This document shows positions 46,150 through 55,143 of a stretch of DNA of 64,000 bases, in pieces. Positions within the stretch are counted from its first letter, which is position 1. Each line of letters starts with the position of its first letter. The notes below the pieces were generated by a model. It was not told where the DNA came from. It saw only the letters and a list, made by a program, of their open reading frames with translations, and ran no database searches. Both the position numbers and the translations under genes were made by a program. This DNA is from Candidatus Nitrospira kreftii. GTDB lineage: Bacteria; Nitrospirota; Nitrospiria; Nitrospirales; Nitrospiraceae. The stretch lies in NCBI GenBank assembly GCA_014058405.1, contig CP047423.1:1860001-1924000 (forward strand). The letters run 5' to 3'.

Positions 46150-47678
46150 GCACCATTCATACCGCCGTACTACGTGATCTGGGTATCCAAGCCGTGAATT
46201 CCGGAGGAAGTACTGGTAGCACTTGGTGGTCCGGACGAAATGATGGATCCCTTCTCTCTTCGATCAATCCTTCTACAGGGGAGCAAATCGCGGGGGTCTA
46301 TCCATGTTCATCGGATGATTATCAGCGGATTGTAAAAGAATCTGTAGAGGCATTCCGCACCTGGCGCATGATCCCGGCCCCAAAGCGAGGTGAGATCATT
46401 CGGCTCATTGGCCAGGCCCTTCGTGAGAAGAAAGATCAGTTGGGAACGTTGGTGTCCCTGGAGGTCGGCAAGATCAAGGCGGAGGGCGATGGAGAAGTCC
46501 AGGAGATGATCGACATGGCTGATTTTGCCGTCGGCCAGTCACGGATGCTTTACGGTGTGACGATGCAATCAGAACGGCCGGCTCACCGGATGAGTGAACA
46601 GTGGCATCCGCTGGGGCCGGTGGGTGTCATCACGGCGTTCAATTTTCCCGTCGCCGTATGGGCTTGGAACGCCTTCGTGGCCGCCATTGCCGGTGATACC
46701 GTCATTTGGAAACCGTCGCCCAAGGCGCCGCTCTGTGCCATTGCAGTGCAGCAGATTTGCAATCGAGTGATGCAGCAACAGGGGTTTCAAGGAATTTTTT
46801 CACTCTTCGTCACCGATCAGGCGGCGCTCGCAGAGCAGATGGTGCAGGATGAACGGCTGCCTCTCATTTCCTTCACCGGATCGGTTCCGGTGGGCCGTCA
46901 GGTTGCCGCCACGGTAGGACAGCGATTAGGGAGAACGCTCCTCGAACTCAGCGGCAATAATGCCGTCATCGTCGATGAAACCGCTGATCTGGACATGGCG
47001 GTCCGAGCAATAGTGTTTGGGTCTGTTGGGACGGCAGGCCAGCGCTGCACGACGACCAGACGACTTCTGATTCATGAGTCGCGATATGAGGAATTGGTCG
47101 GCAGACTCATCAAGGCCTATGCCCAAGTTCATATTGGAAATCCGCTTGACCAAGACATCCTCATGGGGCCGCTCATCGACCAGGTGGCCGTGGAAAACTA
47201 TCGCGCTGCACTCGACGAGATCAAAAAAGAAGGTGGTGAAATTGTGTATGGTGGGCGAGTGCTGAATCGTCCAGGGTATTTTGTTGAACCAACGATCGTG
47301 CGGGCCCAGAACCGATGGCCGATCGTGCAGCGCGAAACGTTTGCACCGATCCTGTATGTTATGCCGTTCCAAACCATGGACGAAGCCATCACCATGCAGA
47401 ACGATGTCCCACAGGGCCTCTCTTCCGCCATATTTTCAAATGATGTGCGTCATGGTGAGCAATTCGTGTCTGCAGCGGGAAGTGATTGCGGCATCGCTAA
47501 CATCAACATTGGAACATCCGGTGCCGAGATCGGGGGCGCCTTCGGTGGAGAAAAGGAAACAGGCGGAGGTCGTGAAGCAGGCTCCGATTCCTGGAAAGCA
47601 TATATGCGTCGCCAAACCAATACGGTCAATTGGGGAAGGGAATTGCCCCTTGCTCAAGGTATTAAGTTTGGGTCGTAA
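46146..47678 (+). CDS. Aldehyde dehydrogenase, ALDH7-like (aminoadipate semialdehyde dehydrogenase)
   Basis: 510 residues, standard ALDH length. The substrate/NAD region reads GPVGVITAFNFPVAVWAWN. The catalytic Glu is in LELSGNNAVIV and the catalytic Cys in TAGQRCTTTRRLLIHES. GTSGAEIGGAFGGEKETGGGREAGSD at the end is the ALDH7 (antiquitin) pattern. Such enzymes oxidise alpha-aminoadipate semialdehyde to 2-aminoadipate in lysine breakdown. Coupled to the saccharopine dehydrogenase-like gene. Confidence 0.85.
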   Translation: MSTIHTAVLRDLGIQAVNSGGSTGSTWWSGRNDGSLLSSINPSTGEQIAGVYPCSSDDYQRIVKESVEAFRTWRMIPAPKRGEIIRLIGQALREKKDQLGTLVSLEVGKIKAEGDGEVQEMIDMADFAVGQSRMLYGVTMQSERPAHRMSEQWHPLGPVGVITAFNFPVAVWAWNAFVAAIAGDTVIWKPSPKAPLCAIAVQQICNRVMQQQGFQGIFSLFVTDQAALAEQMVQDERLPLISFTGSVPVGRQVAATVGQRLGRTLLELSGNNAVIVDETADLDMAVRAIVFGSVGTAGQRCTTTRRLLIHESRYEELVGRLIKAYAQVHIGNPLDQDILMGPLIDQVAVENYRAALDEIKKEGGEIVYGGRVLNRPGYFVEPTIVRAQNRWPIVQRETFAPILYVMPFQTMDEAITMQNDVPQGLSSAIFSNDVRHGEQFVSAAGSDCGIANINIGTSGAEIGGAFGGEKETGGGREAGSDSWKAYMRRQTNTVNWGRELPLAQGIKFGS

Positions 47679-47688
47679 GGGAGCACCC

Positions 47689-48285
47689 ATGGACCAAGCT
47701 CAGGCACTCGATAATCTCCTGAACAGAATGGTTGCTGATTATGTCGAACACAACCGGGCCGCTGGTGTCCTCAAGGCGATGCTCGATGAGTCTGGTGTGG
47801 GGTTCTCGCCGGTCATGGACCATGTGACGATTCGTACGTTGGATATCGACCGTGGAGCTGAACCGTTCGTGATACTCGGCTATGCCTACGATGAAACCCT
47901 TCAATACGACGACTGGTATGCCAAGGTCTACCGCAAGACCGGCTACCCTGCCCTCTTTGTCGACCAAGCGTATCCCGATGAGCGAGGAAAAACCAGCATC
48001 ATCCCTGGGTGGGTACATAAGTTTGGTGACCAGGTCTTCCACCACGTCGCTGTCCGGGTCGAAGATATCGAACACGCTGTCGCTCGGCTGCAAAAAAAAG
48101 GAGTGGTATTTGCTGGAAAAATCGTAGGAGACTTCGGCGGGTCACTCAGGCAGATTTTCTCAGCGCCGGAAACGATCGACGGGCAGCCATTCTCCGTTTT
48201 GGAGCTGGCCGAACGACACCGAGGCTATCAAGGGTTTCTGCCGCCTCAGGCTGACAGCTTGATGAAATCTTCTATCGGCCGTTAG
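47689..48285 (+). CDS. VOC-fold protein resembling DUF1338/HglS, short form
   Basis: 198 residues from the ATG at 47689. The first half, ADYVEHNRAAGVLKAMLDES and MDHVTIRTLDIDRG, resembles the N-terminus of DUF1338 proteins (2-oxoadipate dioxygenase/decarboxylase). Possible metal ligands are His45, His118 or 119 (VFHHVAV) and a C-terminal Glu in VLELAERH. DUF1338 enzymes are normally over 400 residues, so this is either a compact relative or a simpler VOC dioxygenase. Its place after the aminoadipate semialdehyde dehydrogenase supports a role in the same pathway. Confidence 0.55.
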   Translation: MDQAQALDNLLNRMVADYVEHNRAAGVLKAMLDESGVGFSPVMDHVTIRTLDIDRGAEPFVILGYAYDETLQYDDWYAKVYRKTGYPALFVDQAYPDERGKTSIIPGWVHKFGDQVFHHVAVRVEDIEHAVARLQKKGVVFAGKIVGDFGGSLRQIFSAPETIDGQPFSVLELAERHRGYQGFLPPQADSLMKSSIGR

Positions 48286-48303
48286 GCGACCTGCTGGGTT
48301 GAT

Positions 48304-48573
48304 CTATCGACTTCCCTCTTGAACTCCGAATTCTCGAGCGACGAAGCTTCTAACCGTCATGAACCGTCGTATACCGAGCCCGACGCACCCCGCTCCCACC
48401 ACCAACGACAGCCCACCCAACGCCTGGATGTATGGATAATCCACCCACCACACAGCCGGAACGCCGACAATCACAAAACCCAGCGCAGTCCTGATATAGG
48501 CCAGCAGCGTCCGCTCATTAGCCAATTCAGTTCGCTGGCGGGCTAACTGATCTCGAATCTGTGTGTCCACCAT
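48304..48573 (-). CDS. DUF202 family membrane protein
   Basis: 89 residues from the ATG at 48573. An upstream ATG at 48636 would overlap prfC and add unconserved sequence. The family start TQIRDQLARQRTELANERTLLAYIRTALGF is followed by two membrane helices. Function unknown in the family. Follows prfC on the same strand. Confidence 0.8.
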   Translation of the reverse strand: MVDTQIRDQLARQRTELANERTLLAYIRTALGFVIVGVPAVWWVDYPYIQALGGLSLVVGAGCVGLGIRRFMTVRSFVAREFGVQEGSR

Positions 48574-48613
48574 TTTCCAAACGGAAAGAGCCGCAATCAA
48601 TCTCCTGATCACA

Positions 48614-50218
48614 CTACCCCATATCCCTGAGGACATGATCGGGGTTTCGATCGCGGGCGATGGTCTTCATCAGCTGATCACCAAAGAGGACGACAATTCG
48701 ATCGCGATGGTCTTTCACGATCATCGAGGCTGACGGAGATTTAAACGTCGAAGGATTTCCCTCCAACCATGCGCTGCAGGTAAAGGGCAGCGCATCTAAG
48801 ATCGTTTCGACACGATATTCCTGACGGAGCCGATACTGCAGCACTTCAAACTGAAGGCGACCCACCGCAGCAATCAAGACTTCCTGATCGGTGAGGCTTC
48901 GCATGATCTGGACCGTTCCCTCTTGCGCCATCTGAAATAGGCCTTTGTCGAAGGCTTTGCGTTTGCCGACGTCCGTCGGTCTTAGTCGAGCAAAGATTTC
49001 CGGTTGAAATTGTGGAAGCGGTTTGAAATTGAAGCCTCCGGTCACTGACACCGTGTCCCCGATGGCAAATACGCCGGGATTAATGATTCCGACGATATCA
49101 CCAGGGTATGCCACTTCGACCGTGCTCCGCTCCTGTGCCACCAGACTATGCGGCCTCGCTAATCGAATATCGCGATTCAACCGGTGATGCTTCACGACCA
49201 AATCTCGTTCAAAGCGGCCTGAGCAAATCCGAAGAAATGCGGTGCTGTCACGATGCTTGGGGTTCATATTGGCTTGAAGCTTAAAGACATAGGCACTGAA
49301 CGGCATGTCGATGGGATCGACAGACAGCTCAGTTCCATCATCGCTCTCAGCCGTTCTGGGTCCTGGGCTTGGCGCCAAGTCGACGAACGCATCGAGGAAG
49401 CTTTCTACTCCGAAGTTGGTAAGGGCCGAGGCAAAAAAGACAGGTGTGACTTCCCCCTGTAGAAACTGCTCGCGAGTGAACGTATTTCCGGCGATCTCCA
49501 ACAATTCCAAATCGTGCAGAACTTCTGCCATGGTCTCCGGTGACACTCTACCGGTTGAGTTGAGCTCAGCCAACGCCACCCGATCCGTCTCGACCTTCGT
49601 GGCCCCGCCATGCATGGTTCTACTGAAGAGCTGCACCTGGTTATCGGCACGGGTCACAATACCCACGAAATCACTCCCGGAGCCGATGGGCCAGTTGATG
49701 GCGCTTGCGTGAATATCCAACGCCTGCTCCACCTCGGTCATCAAGTCGAGGGGTGGACGACCCGGGAGATCCATCTTATTGATCAAAGTCAGGACAGGAA
49801 TCCGACGCAGACGACACACCGCAAACAGTTTGCGCGTCTGCGTTTCCACGCCTTTGGCGGCATCGATAACCATAATTGCGCTGTCGGCCGCCGTCAGCGT
49901 GCGATACGTATCTTCGGAAAAGTCCTGGTGCCCTGGGGTATCGAGTAAGTTGATGACGGCACCTTTATATGGAAACTGCATGGCAGAGGCCGTGATGGAA
50001 ATCCCACGCTCTTGTTCCATTCCCATCCAATCCGAGGCCGTCGCTTTGCCACCCTTGCGTCCCCGCACCATCCCGGCGGTTCGAATTAATCCGGAATAGA
50101 GAAGCAACTTCTCGGTCAACGTGGTTTTGCCCGCATCGGGATGACTGATGATGGCAAACGTCCTCCTTCTGGTAATGGCCGTAGTCAGCTCGCTCGTGAA
50201 AGTGGTGTCAGCCCGCAT
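48614..50218 (-). CDS. prfC: Peptide chain release factor 3
   Basis: A translational GTPase that removes RF1/RF2 from the ribosome after termination. 534 residues from the ATG at 50218. G1 motif SHPDAGKTTLTEKLL, G2/G3 DWMGMEQERGISIT and DTPGHQDFSEDTYR, G4 INKMDLPGR. These distinguish RF3 from EF-G and LepA. Normal length. Confidence 0.95.
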   Translation of the reverse strand: MRADTTFTSELTTAITRRRTFAIISHPDAGKTTLTEKLLLYSGLIRTAGMVRGRKGGKATASDWMGMEQERGISITASAMQFPYKGAVINLLDTPGHQDFSEDTYRTLTAADSAIMVIDAAKGVETQTRKLFAVCRLRRIPVLTLINKMDLPGRPPLDLMTEVEQALDIHASAINWPIGSGSDFVGIVTRADNQVQLFSRTMHGGATKVETDRVALAELNSTGRVSPETMAEVLHDLELLEIAGNTFTREQFLQGEVTPVFFASALTNFGVESFLDAFVDLAPSPGPRTAESDDGTELSVDPIDMPFSAYVFKLQANMNPKHRDSTAFLRICSGRFERDLVVKHHRLNRDIRLARPHSLVAQERSTVEVAYPGDIVGIINPGVFAIGDTVSVTGGFNFKPLPQFQPEIFARLRPTDVGKRKAFDKGLFQMAQEGTVQIMRSLTDQEVLIAAVGRLQFEVLQYRLRQEYRVETILDALPFTCSAWLEGNPSTFKSPSASMIVKDHRDRIVVLFGDQLMKTIARDRNPDHVLRDMG

Positions 50219-50263
50219 GATGAAAACGCAGCATAGCACATTTGCGCCGGCAGAAAAGACACT

Positions 50264-50785
50264 TCATGAGGAAGGCCAGTCTCCGACATATTCATACCCA
50301 GCTCGATCCAACGCACGGCGAACGGCGTCAAGCACCGCCGGCGTGTTGACATGCGGCAGGACTGATAGTTTCGGAGCGGTACGGAGTTTAGCCAGTAGCA
50401 CCTCGATCTCACCACCGGCTAACTTGTCGCAGGTCGCGTATAGCCCATCGAGTCCCTCCTCGCCCAGGTTATGTTCGTCTAAGATCTTTCGTAGTGTGAC
50501 AATAAGACCTGCAGTCGGAGCCAGCATGAGCAACGCCGCGATCGCGCCATGGTCGAGTCGGAGCTTCACGGCAAGCGAGAGAGGCTCGCCTCCAGCCCAT
50601 CGTTGAACTGCTGGTATCAGGATCTTCTCTTCCATCCCAATGTGGCGGAGCAGTCCTGCTCGAAATTGATCATAGACGCCTTGGTCCACCTGGCCTGCGC
50701 ACACAACGGCTCGTTGAAGCAGTCTCTCCAACCTGCGGTGGTCCTCTGCAAGAAAATGCGTGAGTGGGCCAGCGGAGTCTTTCAT
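50264..50785 (-). CDS. Hemerythrin-like (HHE) domain protein
   Basis: 173 residues from the ATG at 50785, since the longer frame starts with TTG. The diiron pattern is visible: THFLAEDHRRLERLL, RHIGMEEKILIPAV, RLDHGAIAALL and ILDEHNLGEEGLDGLY, giving the H...HxxxE...H...HxxxE order. After about residue 125 there is a further small domain ending GYEYVGDWPSS. Such proteins bind O2 or sense oxygen, NO or iron. Upstream of prfC on the same strand. Confidence 0.8.
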   Translation of the reverse strand: MKDSAGPLTHFLAEDHRRLERLLQRAVVCAGQVDQGVYDQFRAGLLRHIGMEEKILIPAVQRWAGGEPLSLAVKLRLDHGAIAALLMLAPTAGLIVTLRKILDEHNLGEEGLDGLYATCDKLAGGEIEVLLAKLRTAPKLSVLPHVNTPAVLDAVRRALDRAGYEYVGDWPSS

Positions 50786-51105
50786 TCGTTCTGGTCGGTT
50801 ACTGAGGTACGTCGGTATGGACTGGGTTGACGACAATCAGCAAATCGCCGTGAGAGTAAGAATACAAACTAATGGGGTGGATATTCTAGGACCTTCAGCG
50901 CCAGACAACTTGTGCACACACCATTAGCGTACTGAGGAAGAAGATTCCCAATGCGCCCAAGAAAGAAACGGTTAGCAAAAATGGCCTATAGGGTTGAAAC
51001 TGGGGACGTCGCGTATATGGAAACCGCACGAGACAGAATGTCACACGATACCGCTGCCTCAATTAATGACAGCAGAATTTGCGCGGAGTCCATGCCATCG
51101 CTTGT
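50786..51105. other. Intergenic region without a recognised gene
   Basis: About 320 bases; only short frames lacking family character. Confidence 0.4.
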
Positions 51106-51531
51106 CTATATCAGGAGGTAGGTTAGACCGACAGCACCAGCTAAAAGAAAGATCAACCAGCGAAGCAGTCCCTCTCGCGTATCAGTTTGGGTCTTGGCGA
51201 TGCGATTGCTGAGAGCAGGTTGCGTTTGCACATAAGCGCTGACCAGGTCTCTTGCTTCGTCCAATCCGATGTTCTGTTCCACGCGAACCAGCTTAATCGC
51301 CTCAAAAAGCTGGCCACGCCACAGAGCCGTCACTGCGGCTTGTGGGAGTGGCCCGTGCACAACGGGAGCTGCCGGTATTTCAGAAACAGCGCGCTGAACC
51401 GATGCGGGAGGCATGGTAGAAGTAAGCTTACCACTGAAGGATTGACCGTCGAAAAGAAACAAAGAATTGTGCCAGAGCGAACTATAGGCATCCAAGAGTT
51501 CCCGCTCAAAACTCGTCTCTTGCTTCATCAA
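51106..51531 (-). CDS. C-tail-anchored protein with L7/L12-like C-terminal fold
   Basis: 141 residues. Residues about 60-110 (VTALWRGQLFEAIKLVRVEQ, then NIGLDEARDLVSAYV) match the pattern of the ribosomal L7/L12 C-terminal domain (EAIKLvRe..glgLkEAKdlV), a fold reused in some membrane proteins. The last 20 residues are a membrane helix (WLIFLLAGAVGLTYLLI). Head to head with the YD-repeat gene. Function unknown. Confidence 0.6.
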   Translation of the reverse strand: MMKQETSFERELLDAYSSLWHNSLFLFDGQSFSGKLTSTMPPASVQRAVSEIPAAPVVHGPLPQAAVTALWRGQLFEAIKLVRVEQNIGLDEARDLVSAYVQTQPALSNRIAKTQTDTREGLLRWLIFLLAGAVGLTYLLI

Positions 51532-51569
51532 TGACGGATTCAGTCGTAGAATGTCTCGGAGAGGTGCCT

Positions 51570-52418
51570 ATGATTGCTCGGCTGGTCTCGGCCATACTCG
51601 TAACGATTTCTGTGAACTCTTGGAATATGGTTGGTTTTGCCGAAACAACCAGAGTAAAGGATGGCCTCATTGGCCCTGTTCGGAGTGTGACGGTCAAAAA
51701 AAGCGGGTATTCAGCCATGGAAACATACGATCGTGCCGGCCACCTCATCGATGCCGTCCTCGATCTTTCGCTCGCCAACACAGGAACGCATTCCCTCTTT
51801 CGGTACGACCGCGATGGGCATCTGGAGGAGGAACTCGCTCTGGACCCGAGCGGAAGACTCATCTTTCGAAAACGGTCCATCTATGTACGTGACATCGAGG
51901 GACGAAACACCGCATCGGTGACGGTGTCCGATGACGGACGCTTTCAGAATGCCGAGTTTTCACTGTACGACCAGCGAGGTCTTCTCTGGGAACAATTATG
52001 GGTGAATAGTTCGACAGCTTACAAAAGTCTCTTCGACGTGCGGGGGCGTCGCATTTATTCGGCCTATTACCGTAAAGGCGCGCTCCTCAATGAATTGAGA
52101 CACAGGTATGATGTGCTGGGGCGACTCCATGAACTCGTCAGTTACGATGACCATGGCATCGTCACTGCCCGGGTGACGAACGACTACGACGATGCCGGCA
52201 AGCGTACTCGATCCATCACCCAAACATTTGGTGATCGACGGCCTCATACGTGGGTCACGACTTATGAGTACGATTCCGTCGGCAACTGGATCAAAGAACA
52301 GACTTCTGAACAATCCCCCTCTTCCCAAACAATCTCGTCTTCCACCGTCCCAATCGTGGAGGAACGCATCATCCAGTACTACTATGGTGCGGACAGCGAC
52401 GTGGTTGTACTCCCCTAG
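51570..52418 (+). CDS. Secreted YD-repeat (RHS-like) protein, short
   Basis: 282 residues from the ATG at 51570, which has GAGAGGTG just upstream; an ATG at 51531 is in frame. Signal peptide about residues 1-28. The rest is built of beta-hairpin YD units: METYDRAGHLIDAV, FRYDRDGHLEEEL, FSLYDQRGLLWEQL, RHRYDVLGRLHELV, TNDYDDAGKRTRS and TYEYDSVGNWIKE. This is like a small fragment of the RHS/teneurin shell but far too short to enclose a toxin. Likely periplasmic; function unknown. Confidence 0.7.
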   Translation: MIARLVSAILVTISVNSWNMVGFAETTRVKDGLIGPVRSVTVKKSGYSAMETYDRAGHLIDAVLDLSLANTGTHSLFRYDRDGHLEEELALDPSGRLIFRKRSIYVRDIEGRNTASVTVSDDGRFQNAEFSLYDQRGLLWEQLWVNSSTAYKSLFDVRGRRIYSAYYRKGALLNELRHRYDVLGRLHELVSYDDHGIVTARVTNDYDDAGKRTRSITQTFGDRRPHTWVTTYEYDSVGNWIKEQTSEQSPSSQTISSSTVPIVEERIIQYYYGADSDVVVLP

Positions 52419-52636
52419 CTTGGCATCCATTGCCGCATCTTCGATCCCTTTCGGACCATGCCGTGGAAATAGTCTCAGGTTACGAGGCACGCACAAAAGA
52501 TACACGGCATACGCGGTCAGAAGAATACTCAGGAGCTTGTGCCCGAGCCTGCAACAGTGAAGTGAATTTTCTCTGGATAAGGCGGCGCAACGAGTGGATG
52601 TATGCTAGCAGGAGAAAAAGAAACGACTCTGAATTA

Positions 52637-52966
52637 TCACTGCATATACTTGGAGGAAACAAATGCCGAAACGGCGATGACCTTTTCAATACTCGTGAAT
52701 CCCGACGTTCGATCGGTAATCAATTGAAATTCCGTCAATGTGAGAGCCTTTTTCCGGCTGAGCCATTGTCTTAGCGGCGTCCAACATGGATCAAAATGCT
52801 GGAACCACCATATCGGTGGAATCCATCCGATATAGGATTCTGCTGCACGAGACATGCTCATATTAGGGGTAAGCGGCTTCATGTCATGGACTTCCTGGCC
52901 GATAGAGCTTATGACGTCGGTGGACTCTTTCTCCTCAACGGACCTTCCCTTACCTACAATCATCAT
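52637..52966 (-). CDS. Possible 109-residue protein
   Basis: A leftward frame behind GGAGAG, about ten bases upstream, with start MMIVGKGRSVEEKESTDVIS and a tryptophan-rich middle (SYIGWIPPIWWFQHFDP). Unrecognised. The AT-rich setting and lack of homology signals keep confidence low; it could be non-coding. Confidence 0.25.
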   Translation of the reverse strand: MMIVGKGRSVEEKESTDVISSIGQEVHDMKPLTPNMSMSRAAESYIGWIPPIWWFQHFDPCWTPLRQWLSRKKALTLTEFQLITDRTSGFTSIEKVIAVSAFVSSKYMQ

Positions 52967-53463
52967 AGTTTGACTCTCTCCGAAAACCGTCTGAATTGGA
53001 TCTCACAAAGAAGAGGTACTCTCTACAGTATACGTTATCCACTGAATTCACAGAGTGCTAGTGGTCTTTGACTGTACCAATTGAGAAGCAATCGAGGTGC
53101 CTGAAAAATTGTTGTGGTTTAGTAAGGGGTTGAGATATTTGGTCAGCAGCATTATTGCATGAATACCATGATTGTGTGGCAACCGTACAACAATCGGATA
53201 TCAATCCCAACTCACATGGAGCCCTCACGTGATTGTGAAAAGAAGAAATCAGGAAGATATTTGTAATTCCACCATCGAGAAAAATGGATTTTTTAACAGA
53301 TTCAGCCCTGATTTCTGTTTGATTGCGTGTCACCTTGGACAGGTTAGAAATGTGTTTCTATTTGAGTGGCCGGCGATTCAGTATTGATTGTGCCTGCTAA
53401 TCACATCCTGCACTTAATGGGCGATTGAGCACCTCGAGGTTGAGCAATACAAACCATGTAGAG

Positions 53464-53480
53464 TGTTTCATTATGAAACA
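53464..53480. promoter_or_regulatory. 17-bp perfect palindrome, copy A
   Basis: TGTTTCATTATGAAACA lies 33 bases beyond the stop codon of the outer-membrane barrel gene. The same half-site arrangement recurs at 59301-59317. It could be a binding site for the nearby Fis-type activator, or a recombination/boundary site. Confidence 0.5.
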
Positions 53481-53513
53481 GTGCTGATGTTTTCTATGGC
53501 CTACCACCTCTCC

Positions 53514-54893
53514 CTATCTGAGGCCCGATGGATTAGAGCTGCTGTCTGACGAGCTTAGACGGCTGAACCACTTCCCCAAAGGAAACGCCGTCGGGATTCG
53601 GAGCGTCACTTGGAGGTCCGGGGCTTCTCGCGTCGCGCCGACTCCGACGACGAAGTTTATGAAGCTGCGGTCACTCCATCGATAAGAGCCGCCGAGGAGC
53701 AAGACTCCGATATGGGTGACCTGCGGAGCGGTGGTGAGGAGCAGGTTAGAGGCAGAAGTGGGCTTCGAAAAAATGGTATGGTCGTACCCCAGCGTCAACG
53801 ACAACTTTTCATTCAAGGACACGCCGATGCCCAGATTCGCATTGCCGCCGCTGCCGGGATCGACGCGCCCAACGCCACCGCCGACATCGCGGGGTATGTT
53901 GTAAATGAAGCTCACACTGCTGAAGAGGACGACTGGATCGCTCGGGTAAAGCATGGTCAGACCCGGTTGAAAAATGTAAAACCCTGACCCTGTCGGCAAT
54001 TCTGTTTGCACCCCTGTGATTGGGTCTATCGGCACTTCAAACGGACCAGTTCCACTGATGCTCTTGAAGCGGGTGAACCCGATGAAATATGGTTTGTCTG
54101 GTCCTCCTTGGTTAATCTGAAACCGGCCGGTTGCTTCAACGTCTCCTAGACCCCAGCCGTTGAAAGTCGAGAGGGTATCGGTCTGAGATGGAGTGGCGAT
54201 GGGGCGCTGCGTAATCGAGTCCTCCCGATAGAGACCGGGCACTCGCACTTCGACTTCTAGCCGATTCGTCAATCCATAGCGCCCCACCAGCGCCGCGGTG
54301 TAAATGTCTCGGCTCACGCCTTGGATGTTAATGAGCCCGATCGTGATGGCTGGAACTATGGTAAACCCCGTCAGTGTCACTCGGTTGCTACTGAGATGGG
54401 CAAATTGCAAATATGGCTCCACTATCAGTGTGCCCTTCGGAGTCAGCACTCCGGCTCCAGGCAAATCGAATGTCCGAACCATCCATGAAGGGAGAACTTC
54501 TTGTTTCCTCTCCGGAGCGACGCCCACTGGGCTGACAGGTTGCTGACTTTCCGCAGGACGCTCTTCCGTCACGGGTTGATTCTGCACGCGGCGCCGAGGT
54601 CCCGCTGCCTGGGCGGTCTGTTCGTTTACGGCGAGATATCTAAAGGTGTCGGCCGACCACGGGCGGCTAGGCCCTTGAACGTTCCTGAAAGGGCTTGCAC
54701 CTAGCTGCTCAGCATTCCTGACGGAGAGCTCGGGCTGGGCTGCTTTGATCTCGGAAGCGATCGAACTTGCACTGAGCATCAGGGAGAAGATGATCCAAAA
54801 GGCTTTATGAGTTCTTCGGGTAGTCTTCAACACTTCGATAGTTTTTTTCCGTTCAGCTCGAGACAACTGCAGCCTCCATCGTTCTTCCGGCAT
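53514..54893 (-). CDS. Outer-membrane beta-barrel, FapF-like exporter candidate
   Basis: Up to 459 residues; the ATG at 54893 is poorly spaced from AGGAG, so the true start may be up to about 20 codons further in. A signal sequence is visible at about 28-50 (AFWIIFSLMLSASSIAS). About 100 residues of Pro/Gln/Arg-rich linker follow. From about residue 135 there is a beta-barrel with long alternating strands (GTLIVEPYLQFAHL, GRYGLTNRLEVEVRV, SLTLGYDHTIF, SFINFVVGVG). It is the last gene of the C39-peptidase/amyloid-like cluster, the place FapF takes in Pseudomonas fap operons. FapF identity is inferred from context. Confidence 0.65.
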   Translation of the reverse strand: MPEERWRLQLSRAERKKTIEVLKTTRRTHKAFWIIFSLMLSASSIASEIKAAQPELSVRNAEQLGASPFRNVQGPSRPWSADTFRYLAVNEQTAQAAGPRRRVQNQPVTEERPAESQQPVSPVGVAPERKQEVLPSWMVRTFDLPGAGVLTPKGTLIVEPYLQFAHLSSNRVTLTGFTIVPAITIGLINIQGVSRDIYTAALVGRYGLTNRLEVEVRVPGLYREDSITQRPIATPSQTDTLSTFNGWGLGDVEATGRFQINQGGPDKPYFIGFTRFKSISGTGPFEVPIDPITGVQTELPTGSGFYIFQPGLTMLYPSDPVVLFSSVSFIYNIPRDVGGGVGRVDPGSGGNANLGIGVSLNEKLSLTLGYDHTIFSKPTSASNLLLTTAPQVTHIGVLLLGGSYRWSDRSFINFVVGVGATREAPDLQVTLRIPTAFPLGKWFSRLSSSDSSSNPSGLR

Positions 54894-55143
54894 CTCCTGT
54901 AGATGTCCCTACTCCCACTGATCTATCCCAGTGCATATTGGATGCAGTTTGGAACGGTCCAATGTCAACAGAAAAATCGCCTTTCTCGTCTGAGCAGTGG
55001 ATGAAAGAGAAGGAGACAGTGCATCACAAATCAACGCGAGAGTGGAGACAGCCTCTTTGACAGAGGTGGGACGGCTCACGCAGCACTCGACCTCTGAAAC
55101 CTCCATACTCTGCATCAGCAATTCTATAACTGATCTCTCGTCT

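Larger units (their letters stand above)
52419..53513. other. AT-rich 1.1-kb region left of the amyloid-like operon
   Basis: Base composition shifts towards A/T from about 52600. The only frame with a reasonable ribosome site is listed separately. No RNA gene or IS end recognised. It may be the edge of an acquired segment. Confidence 0.5.
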
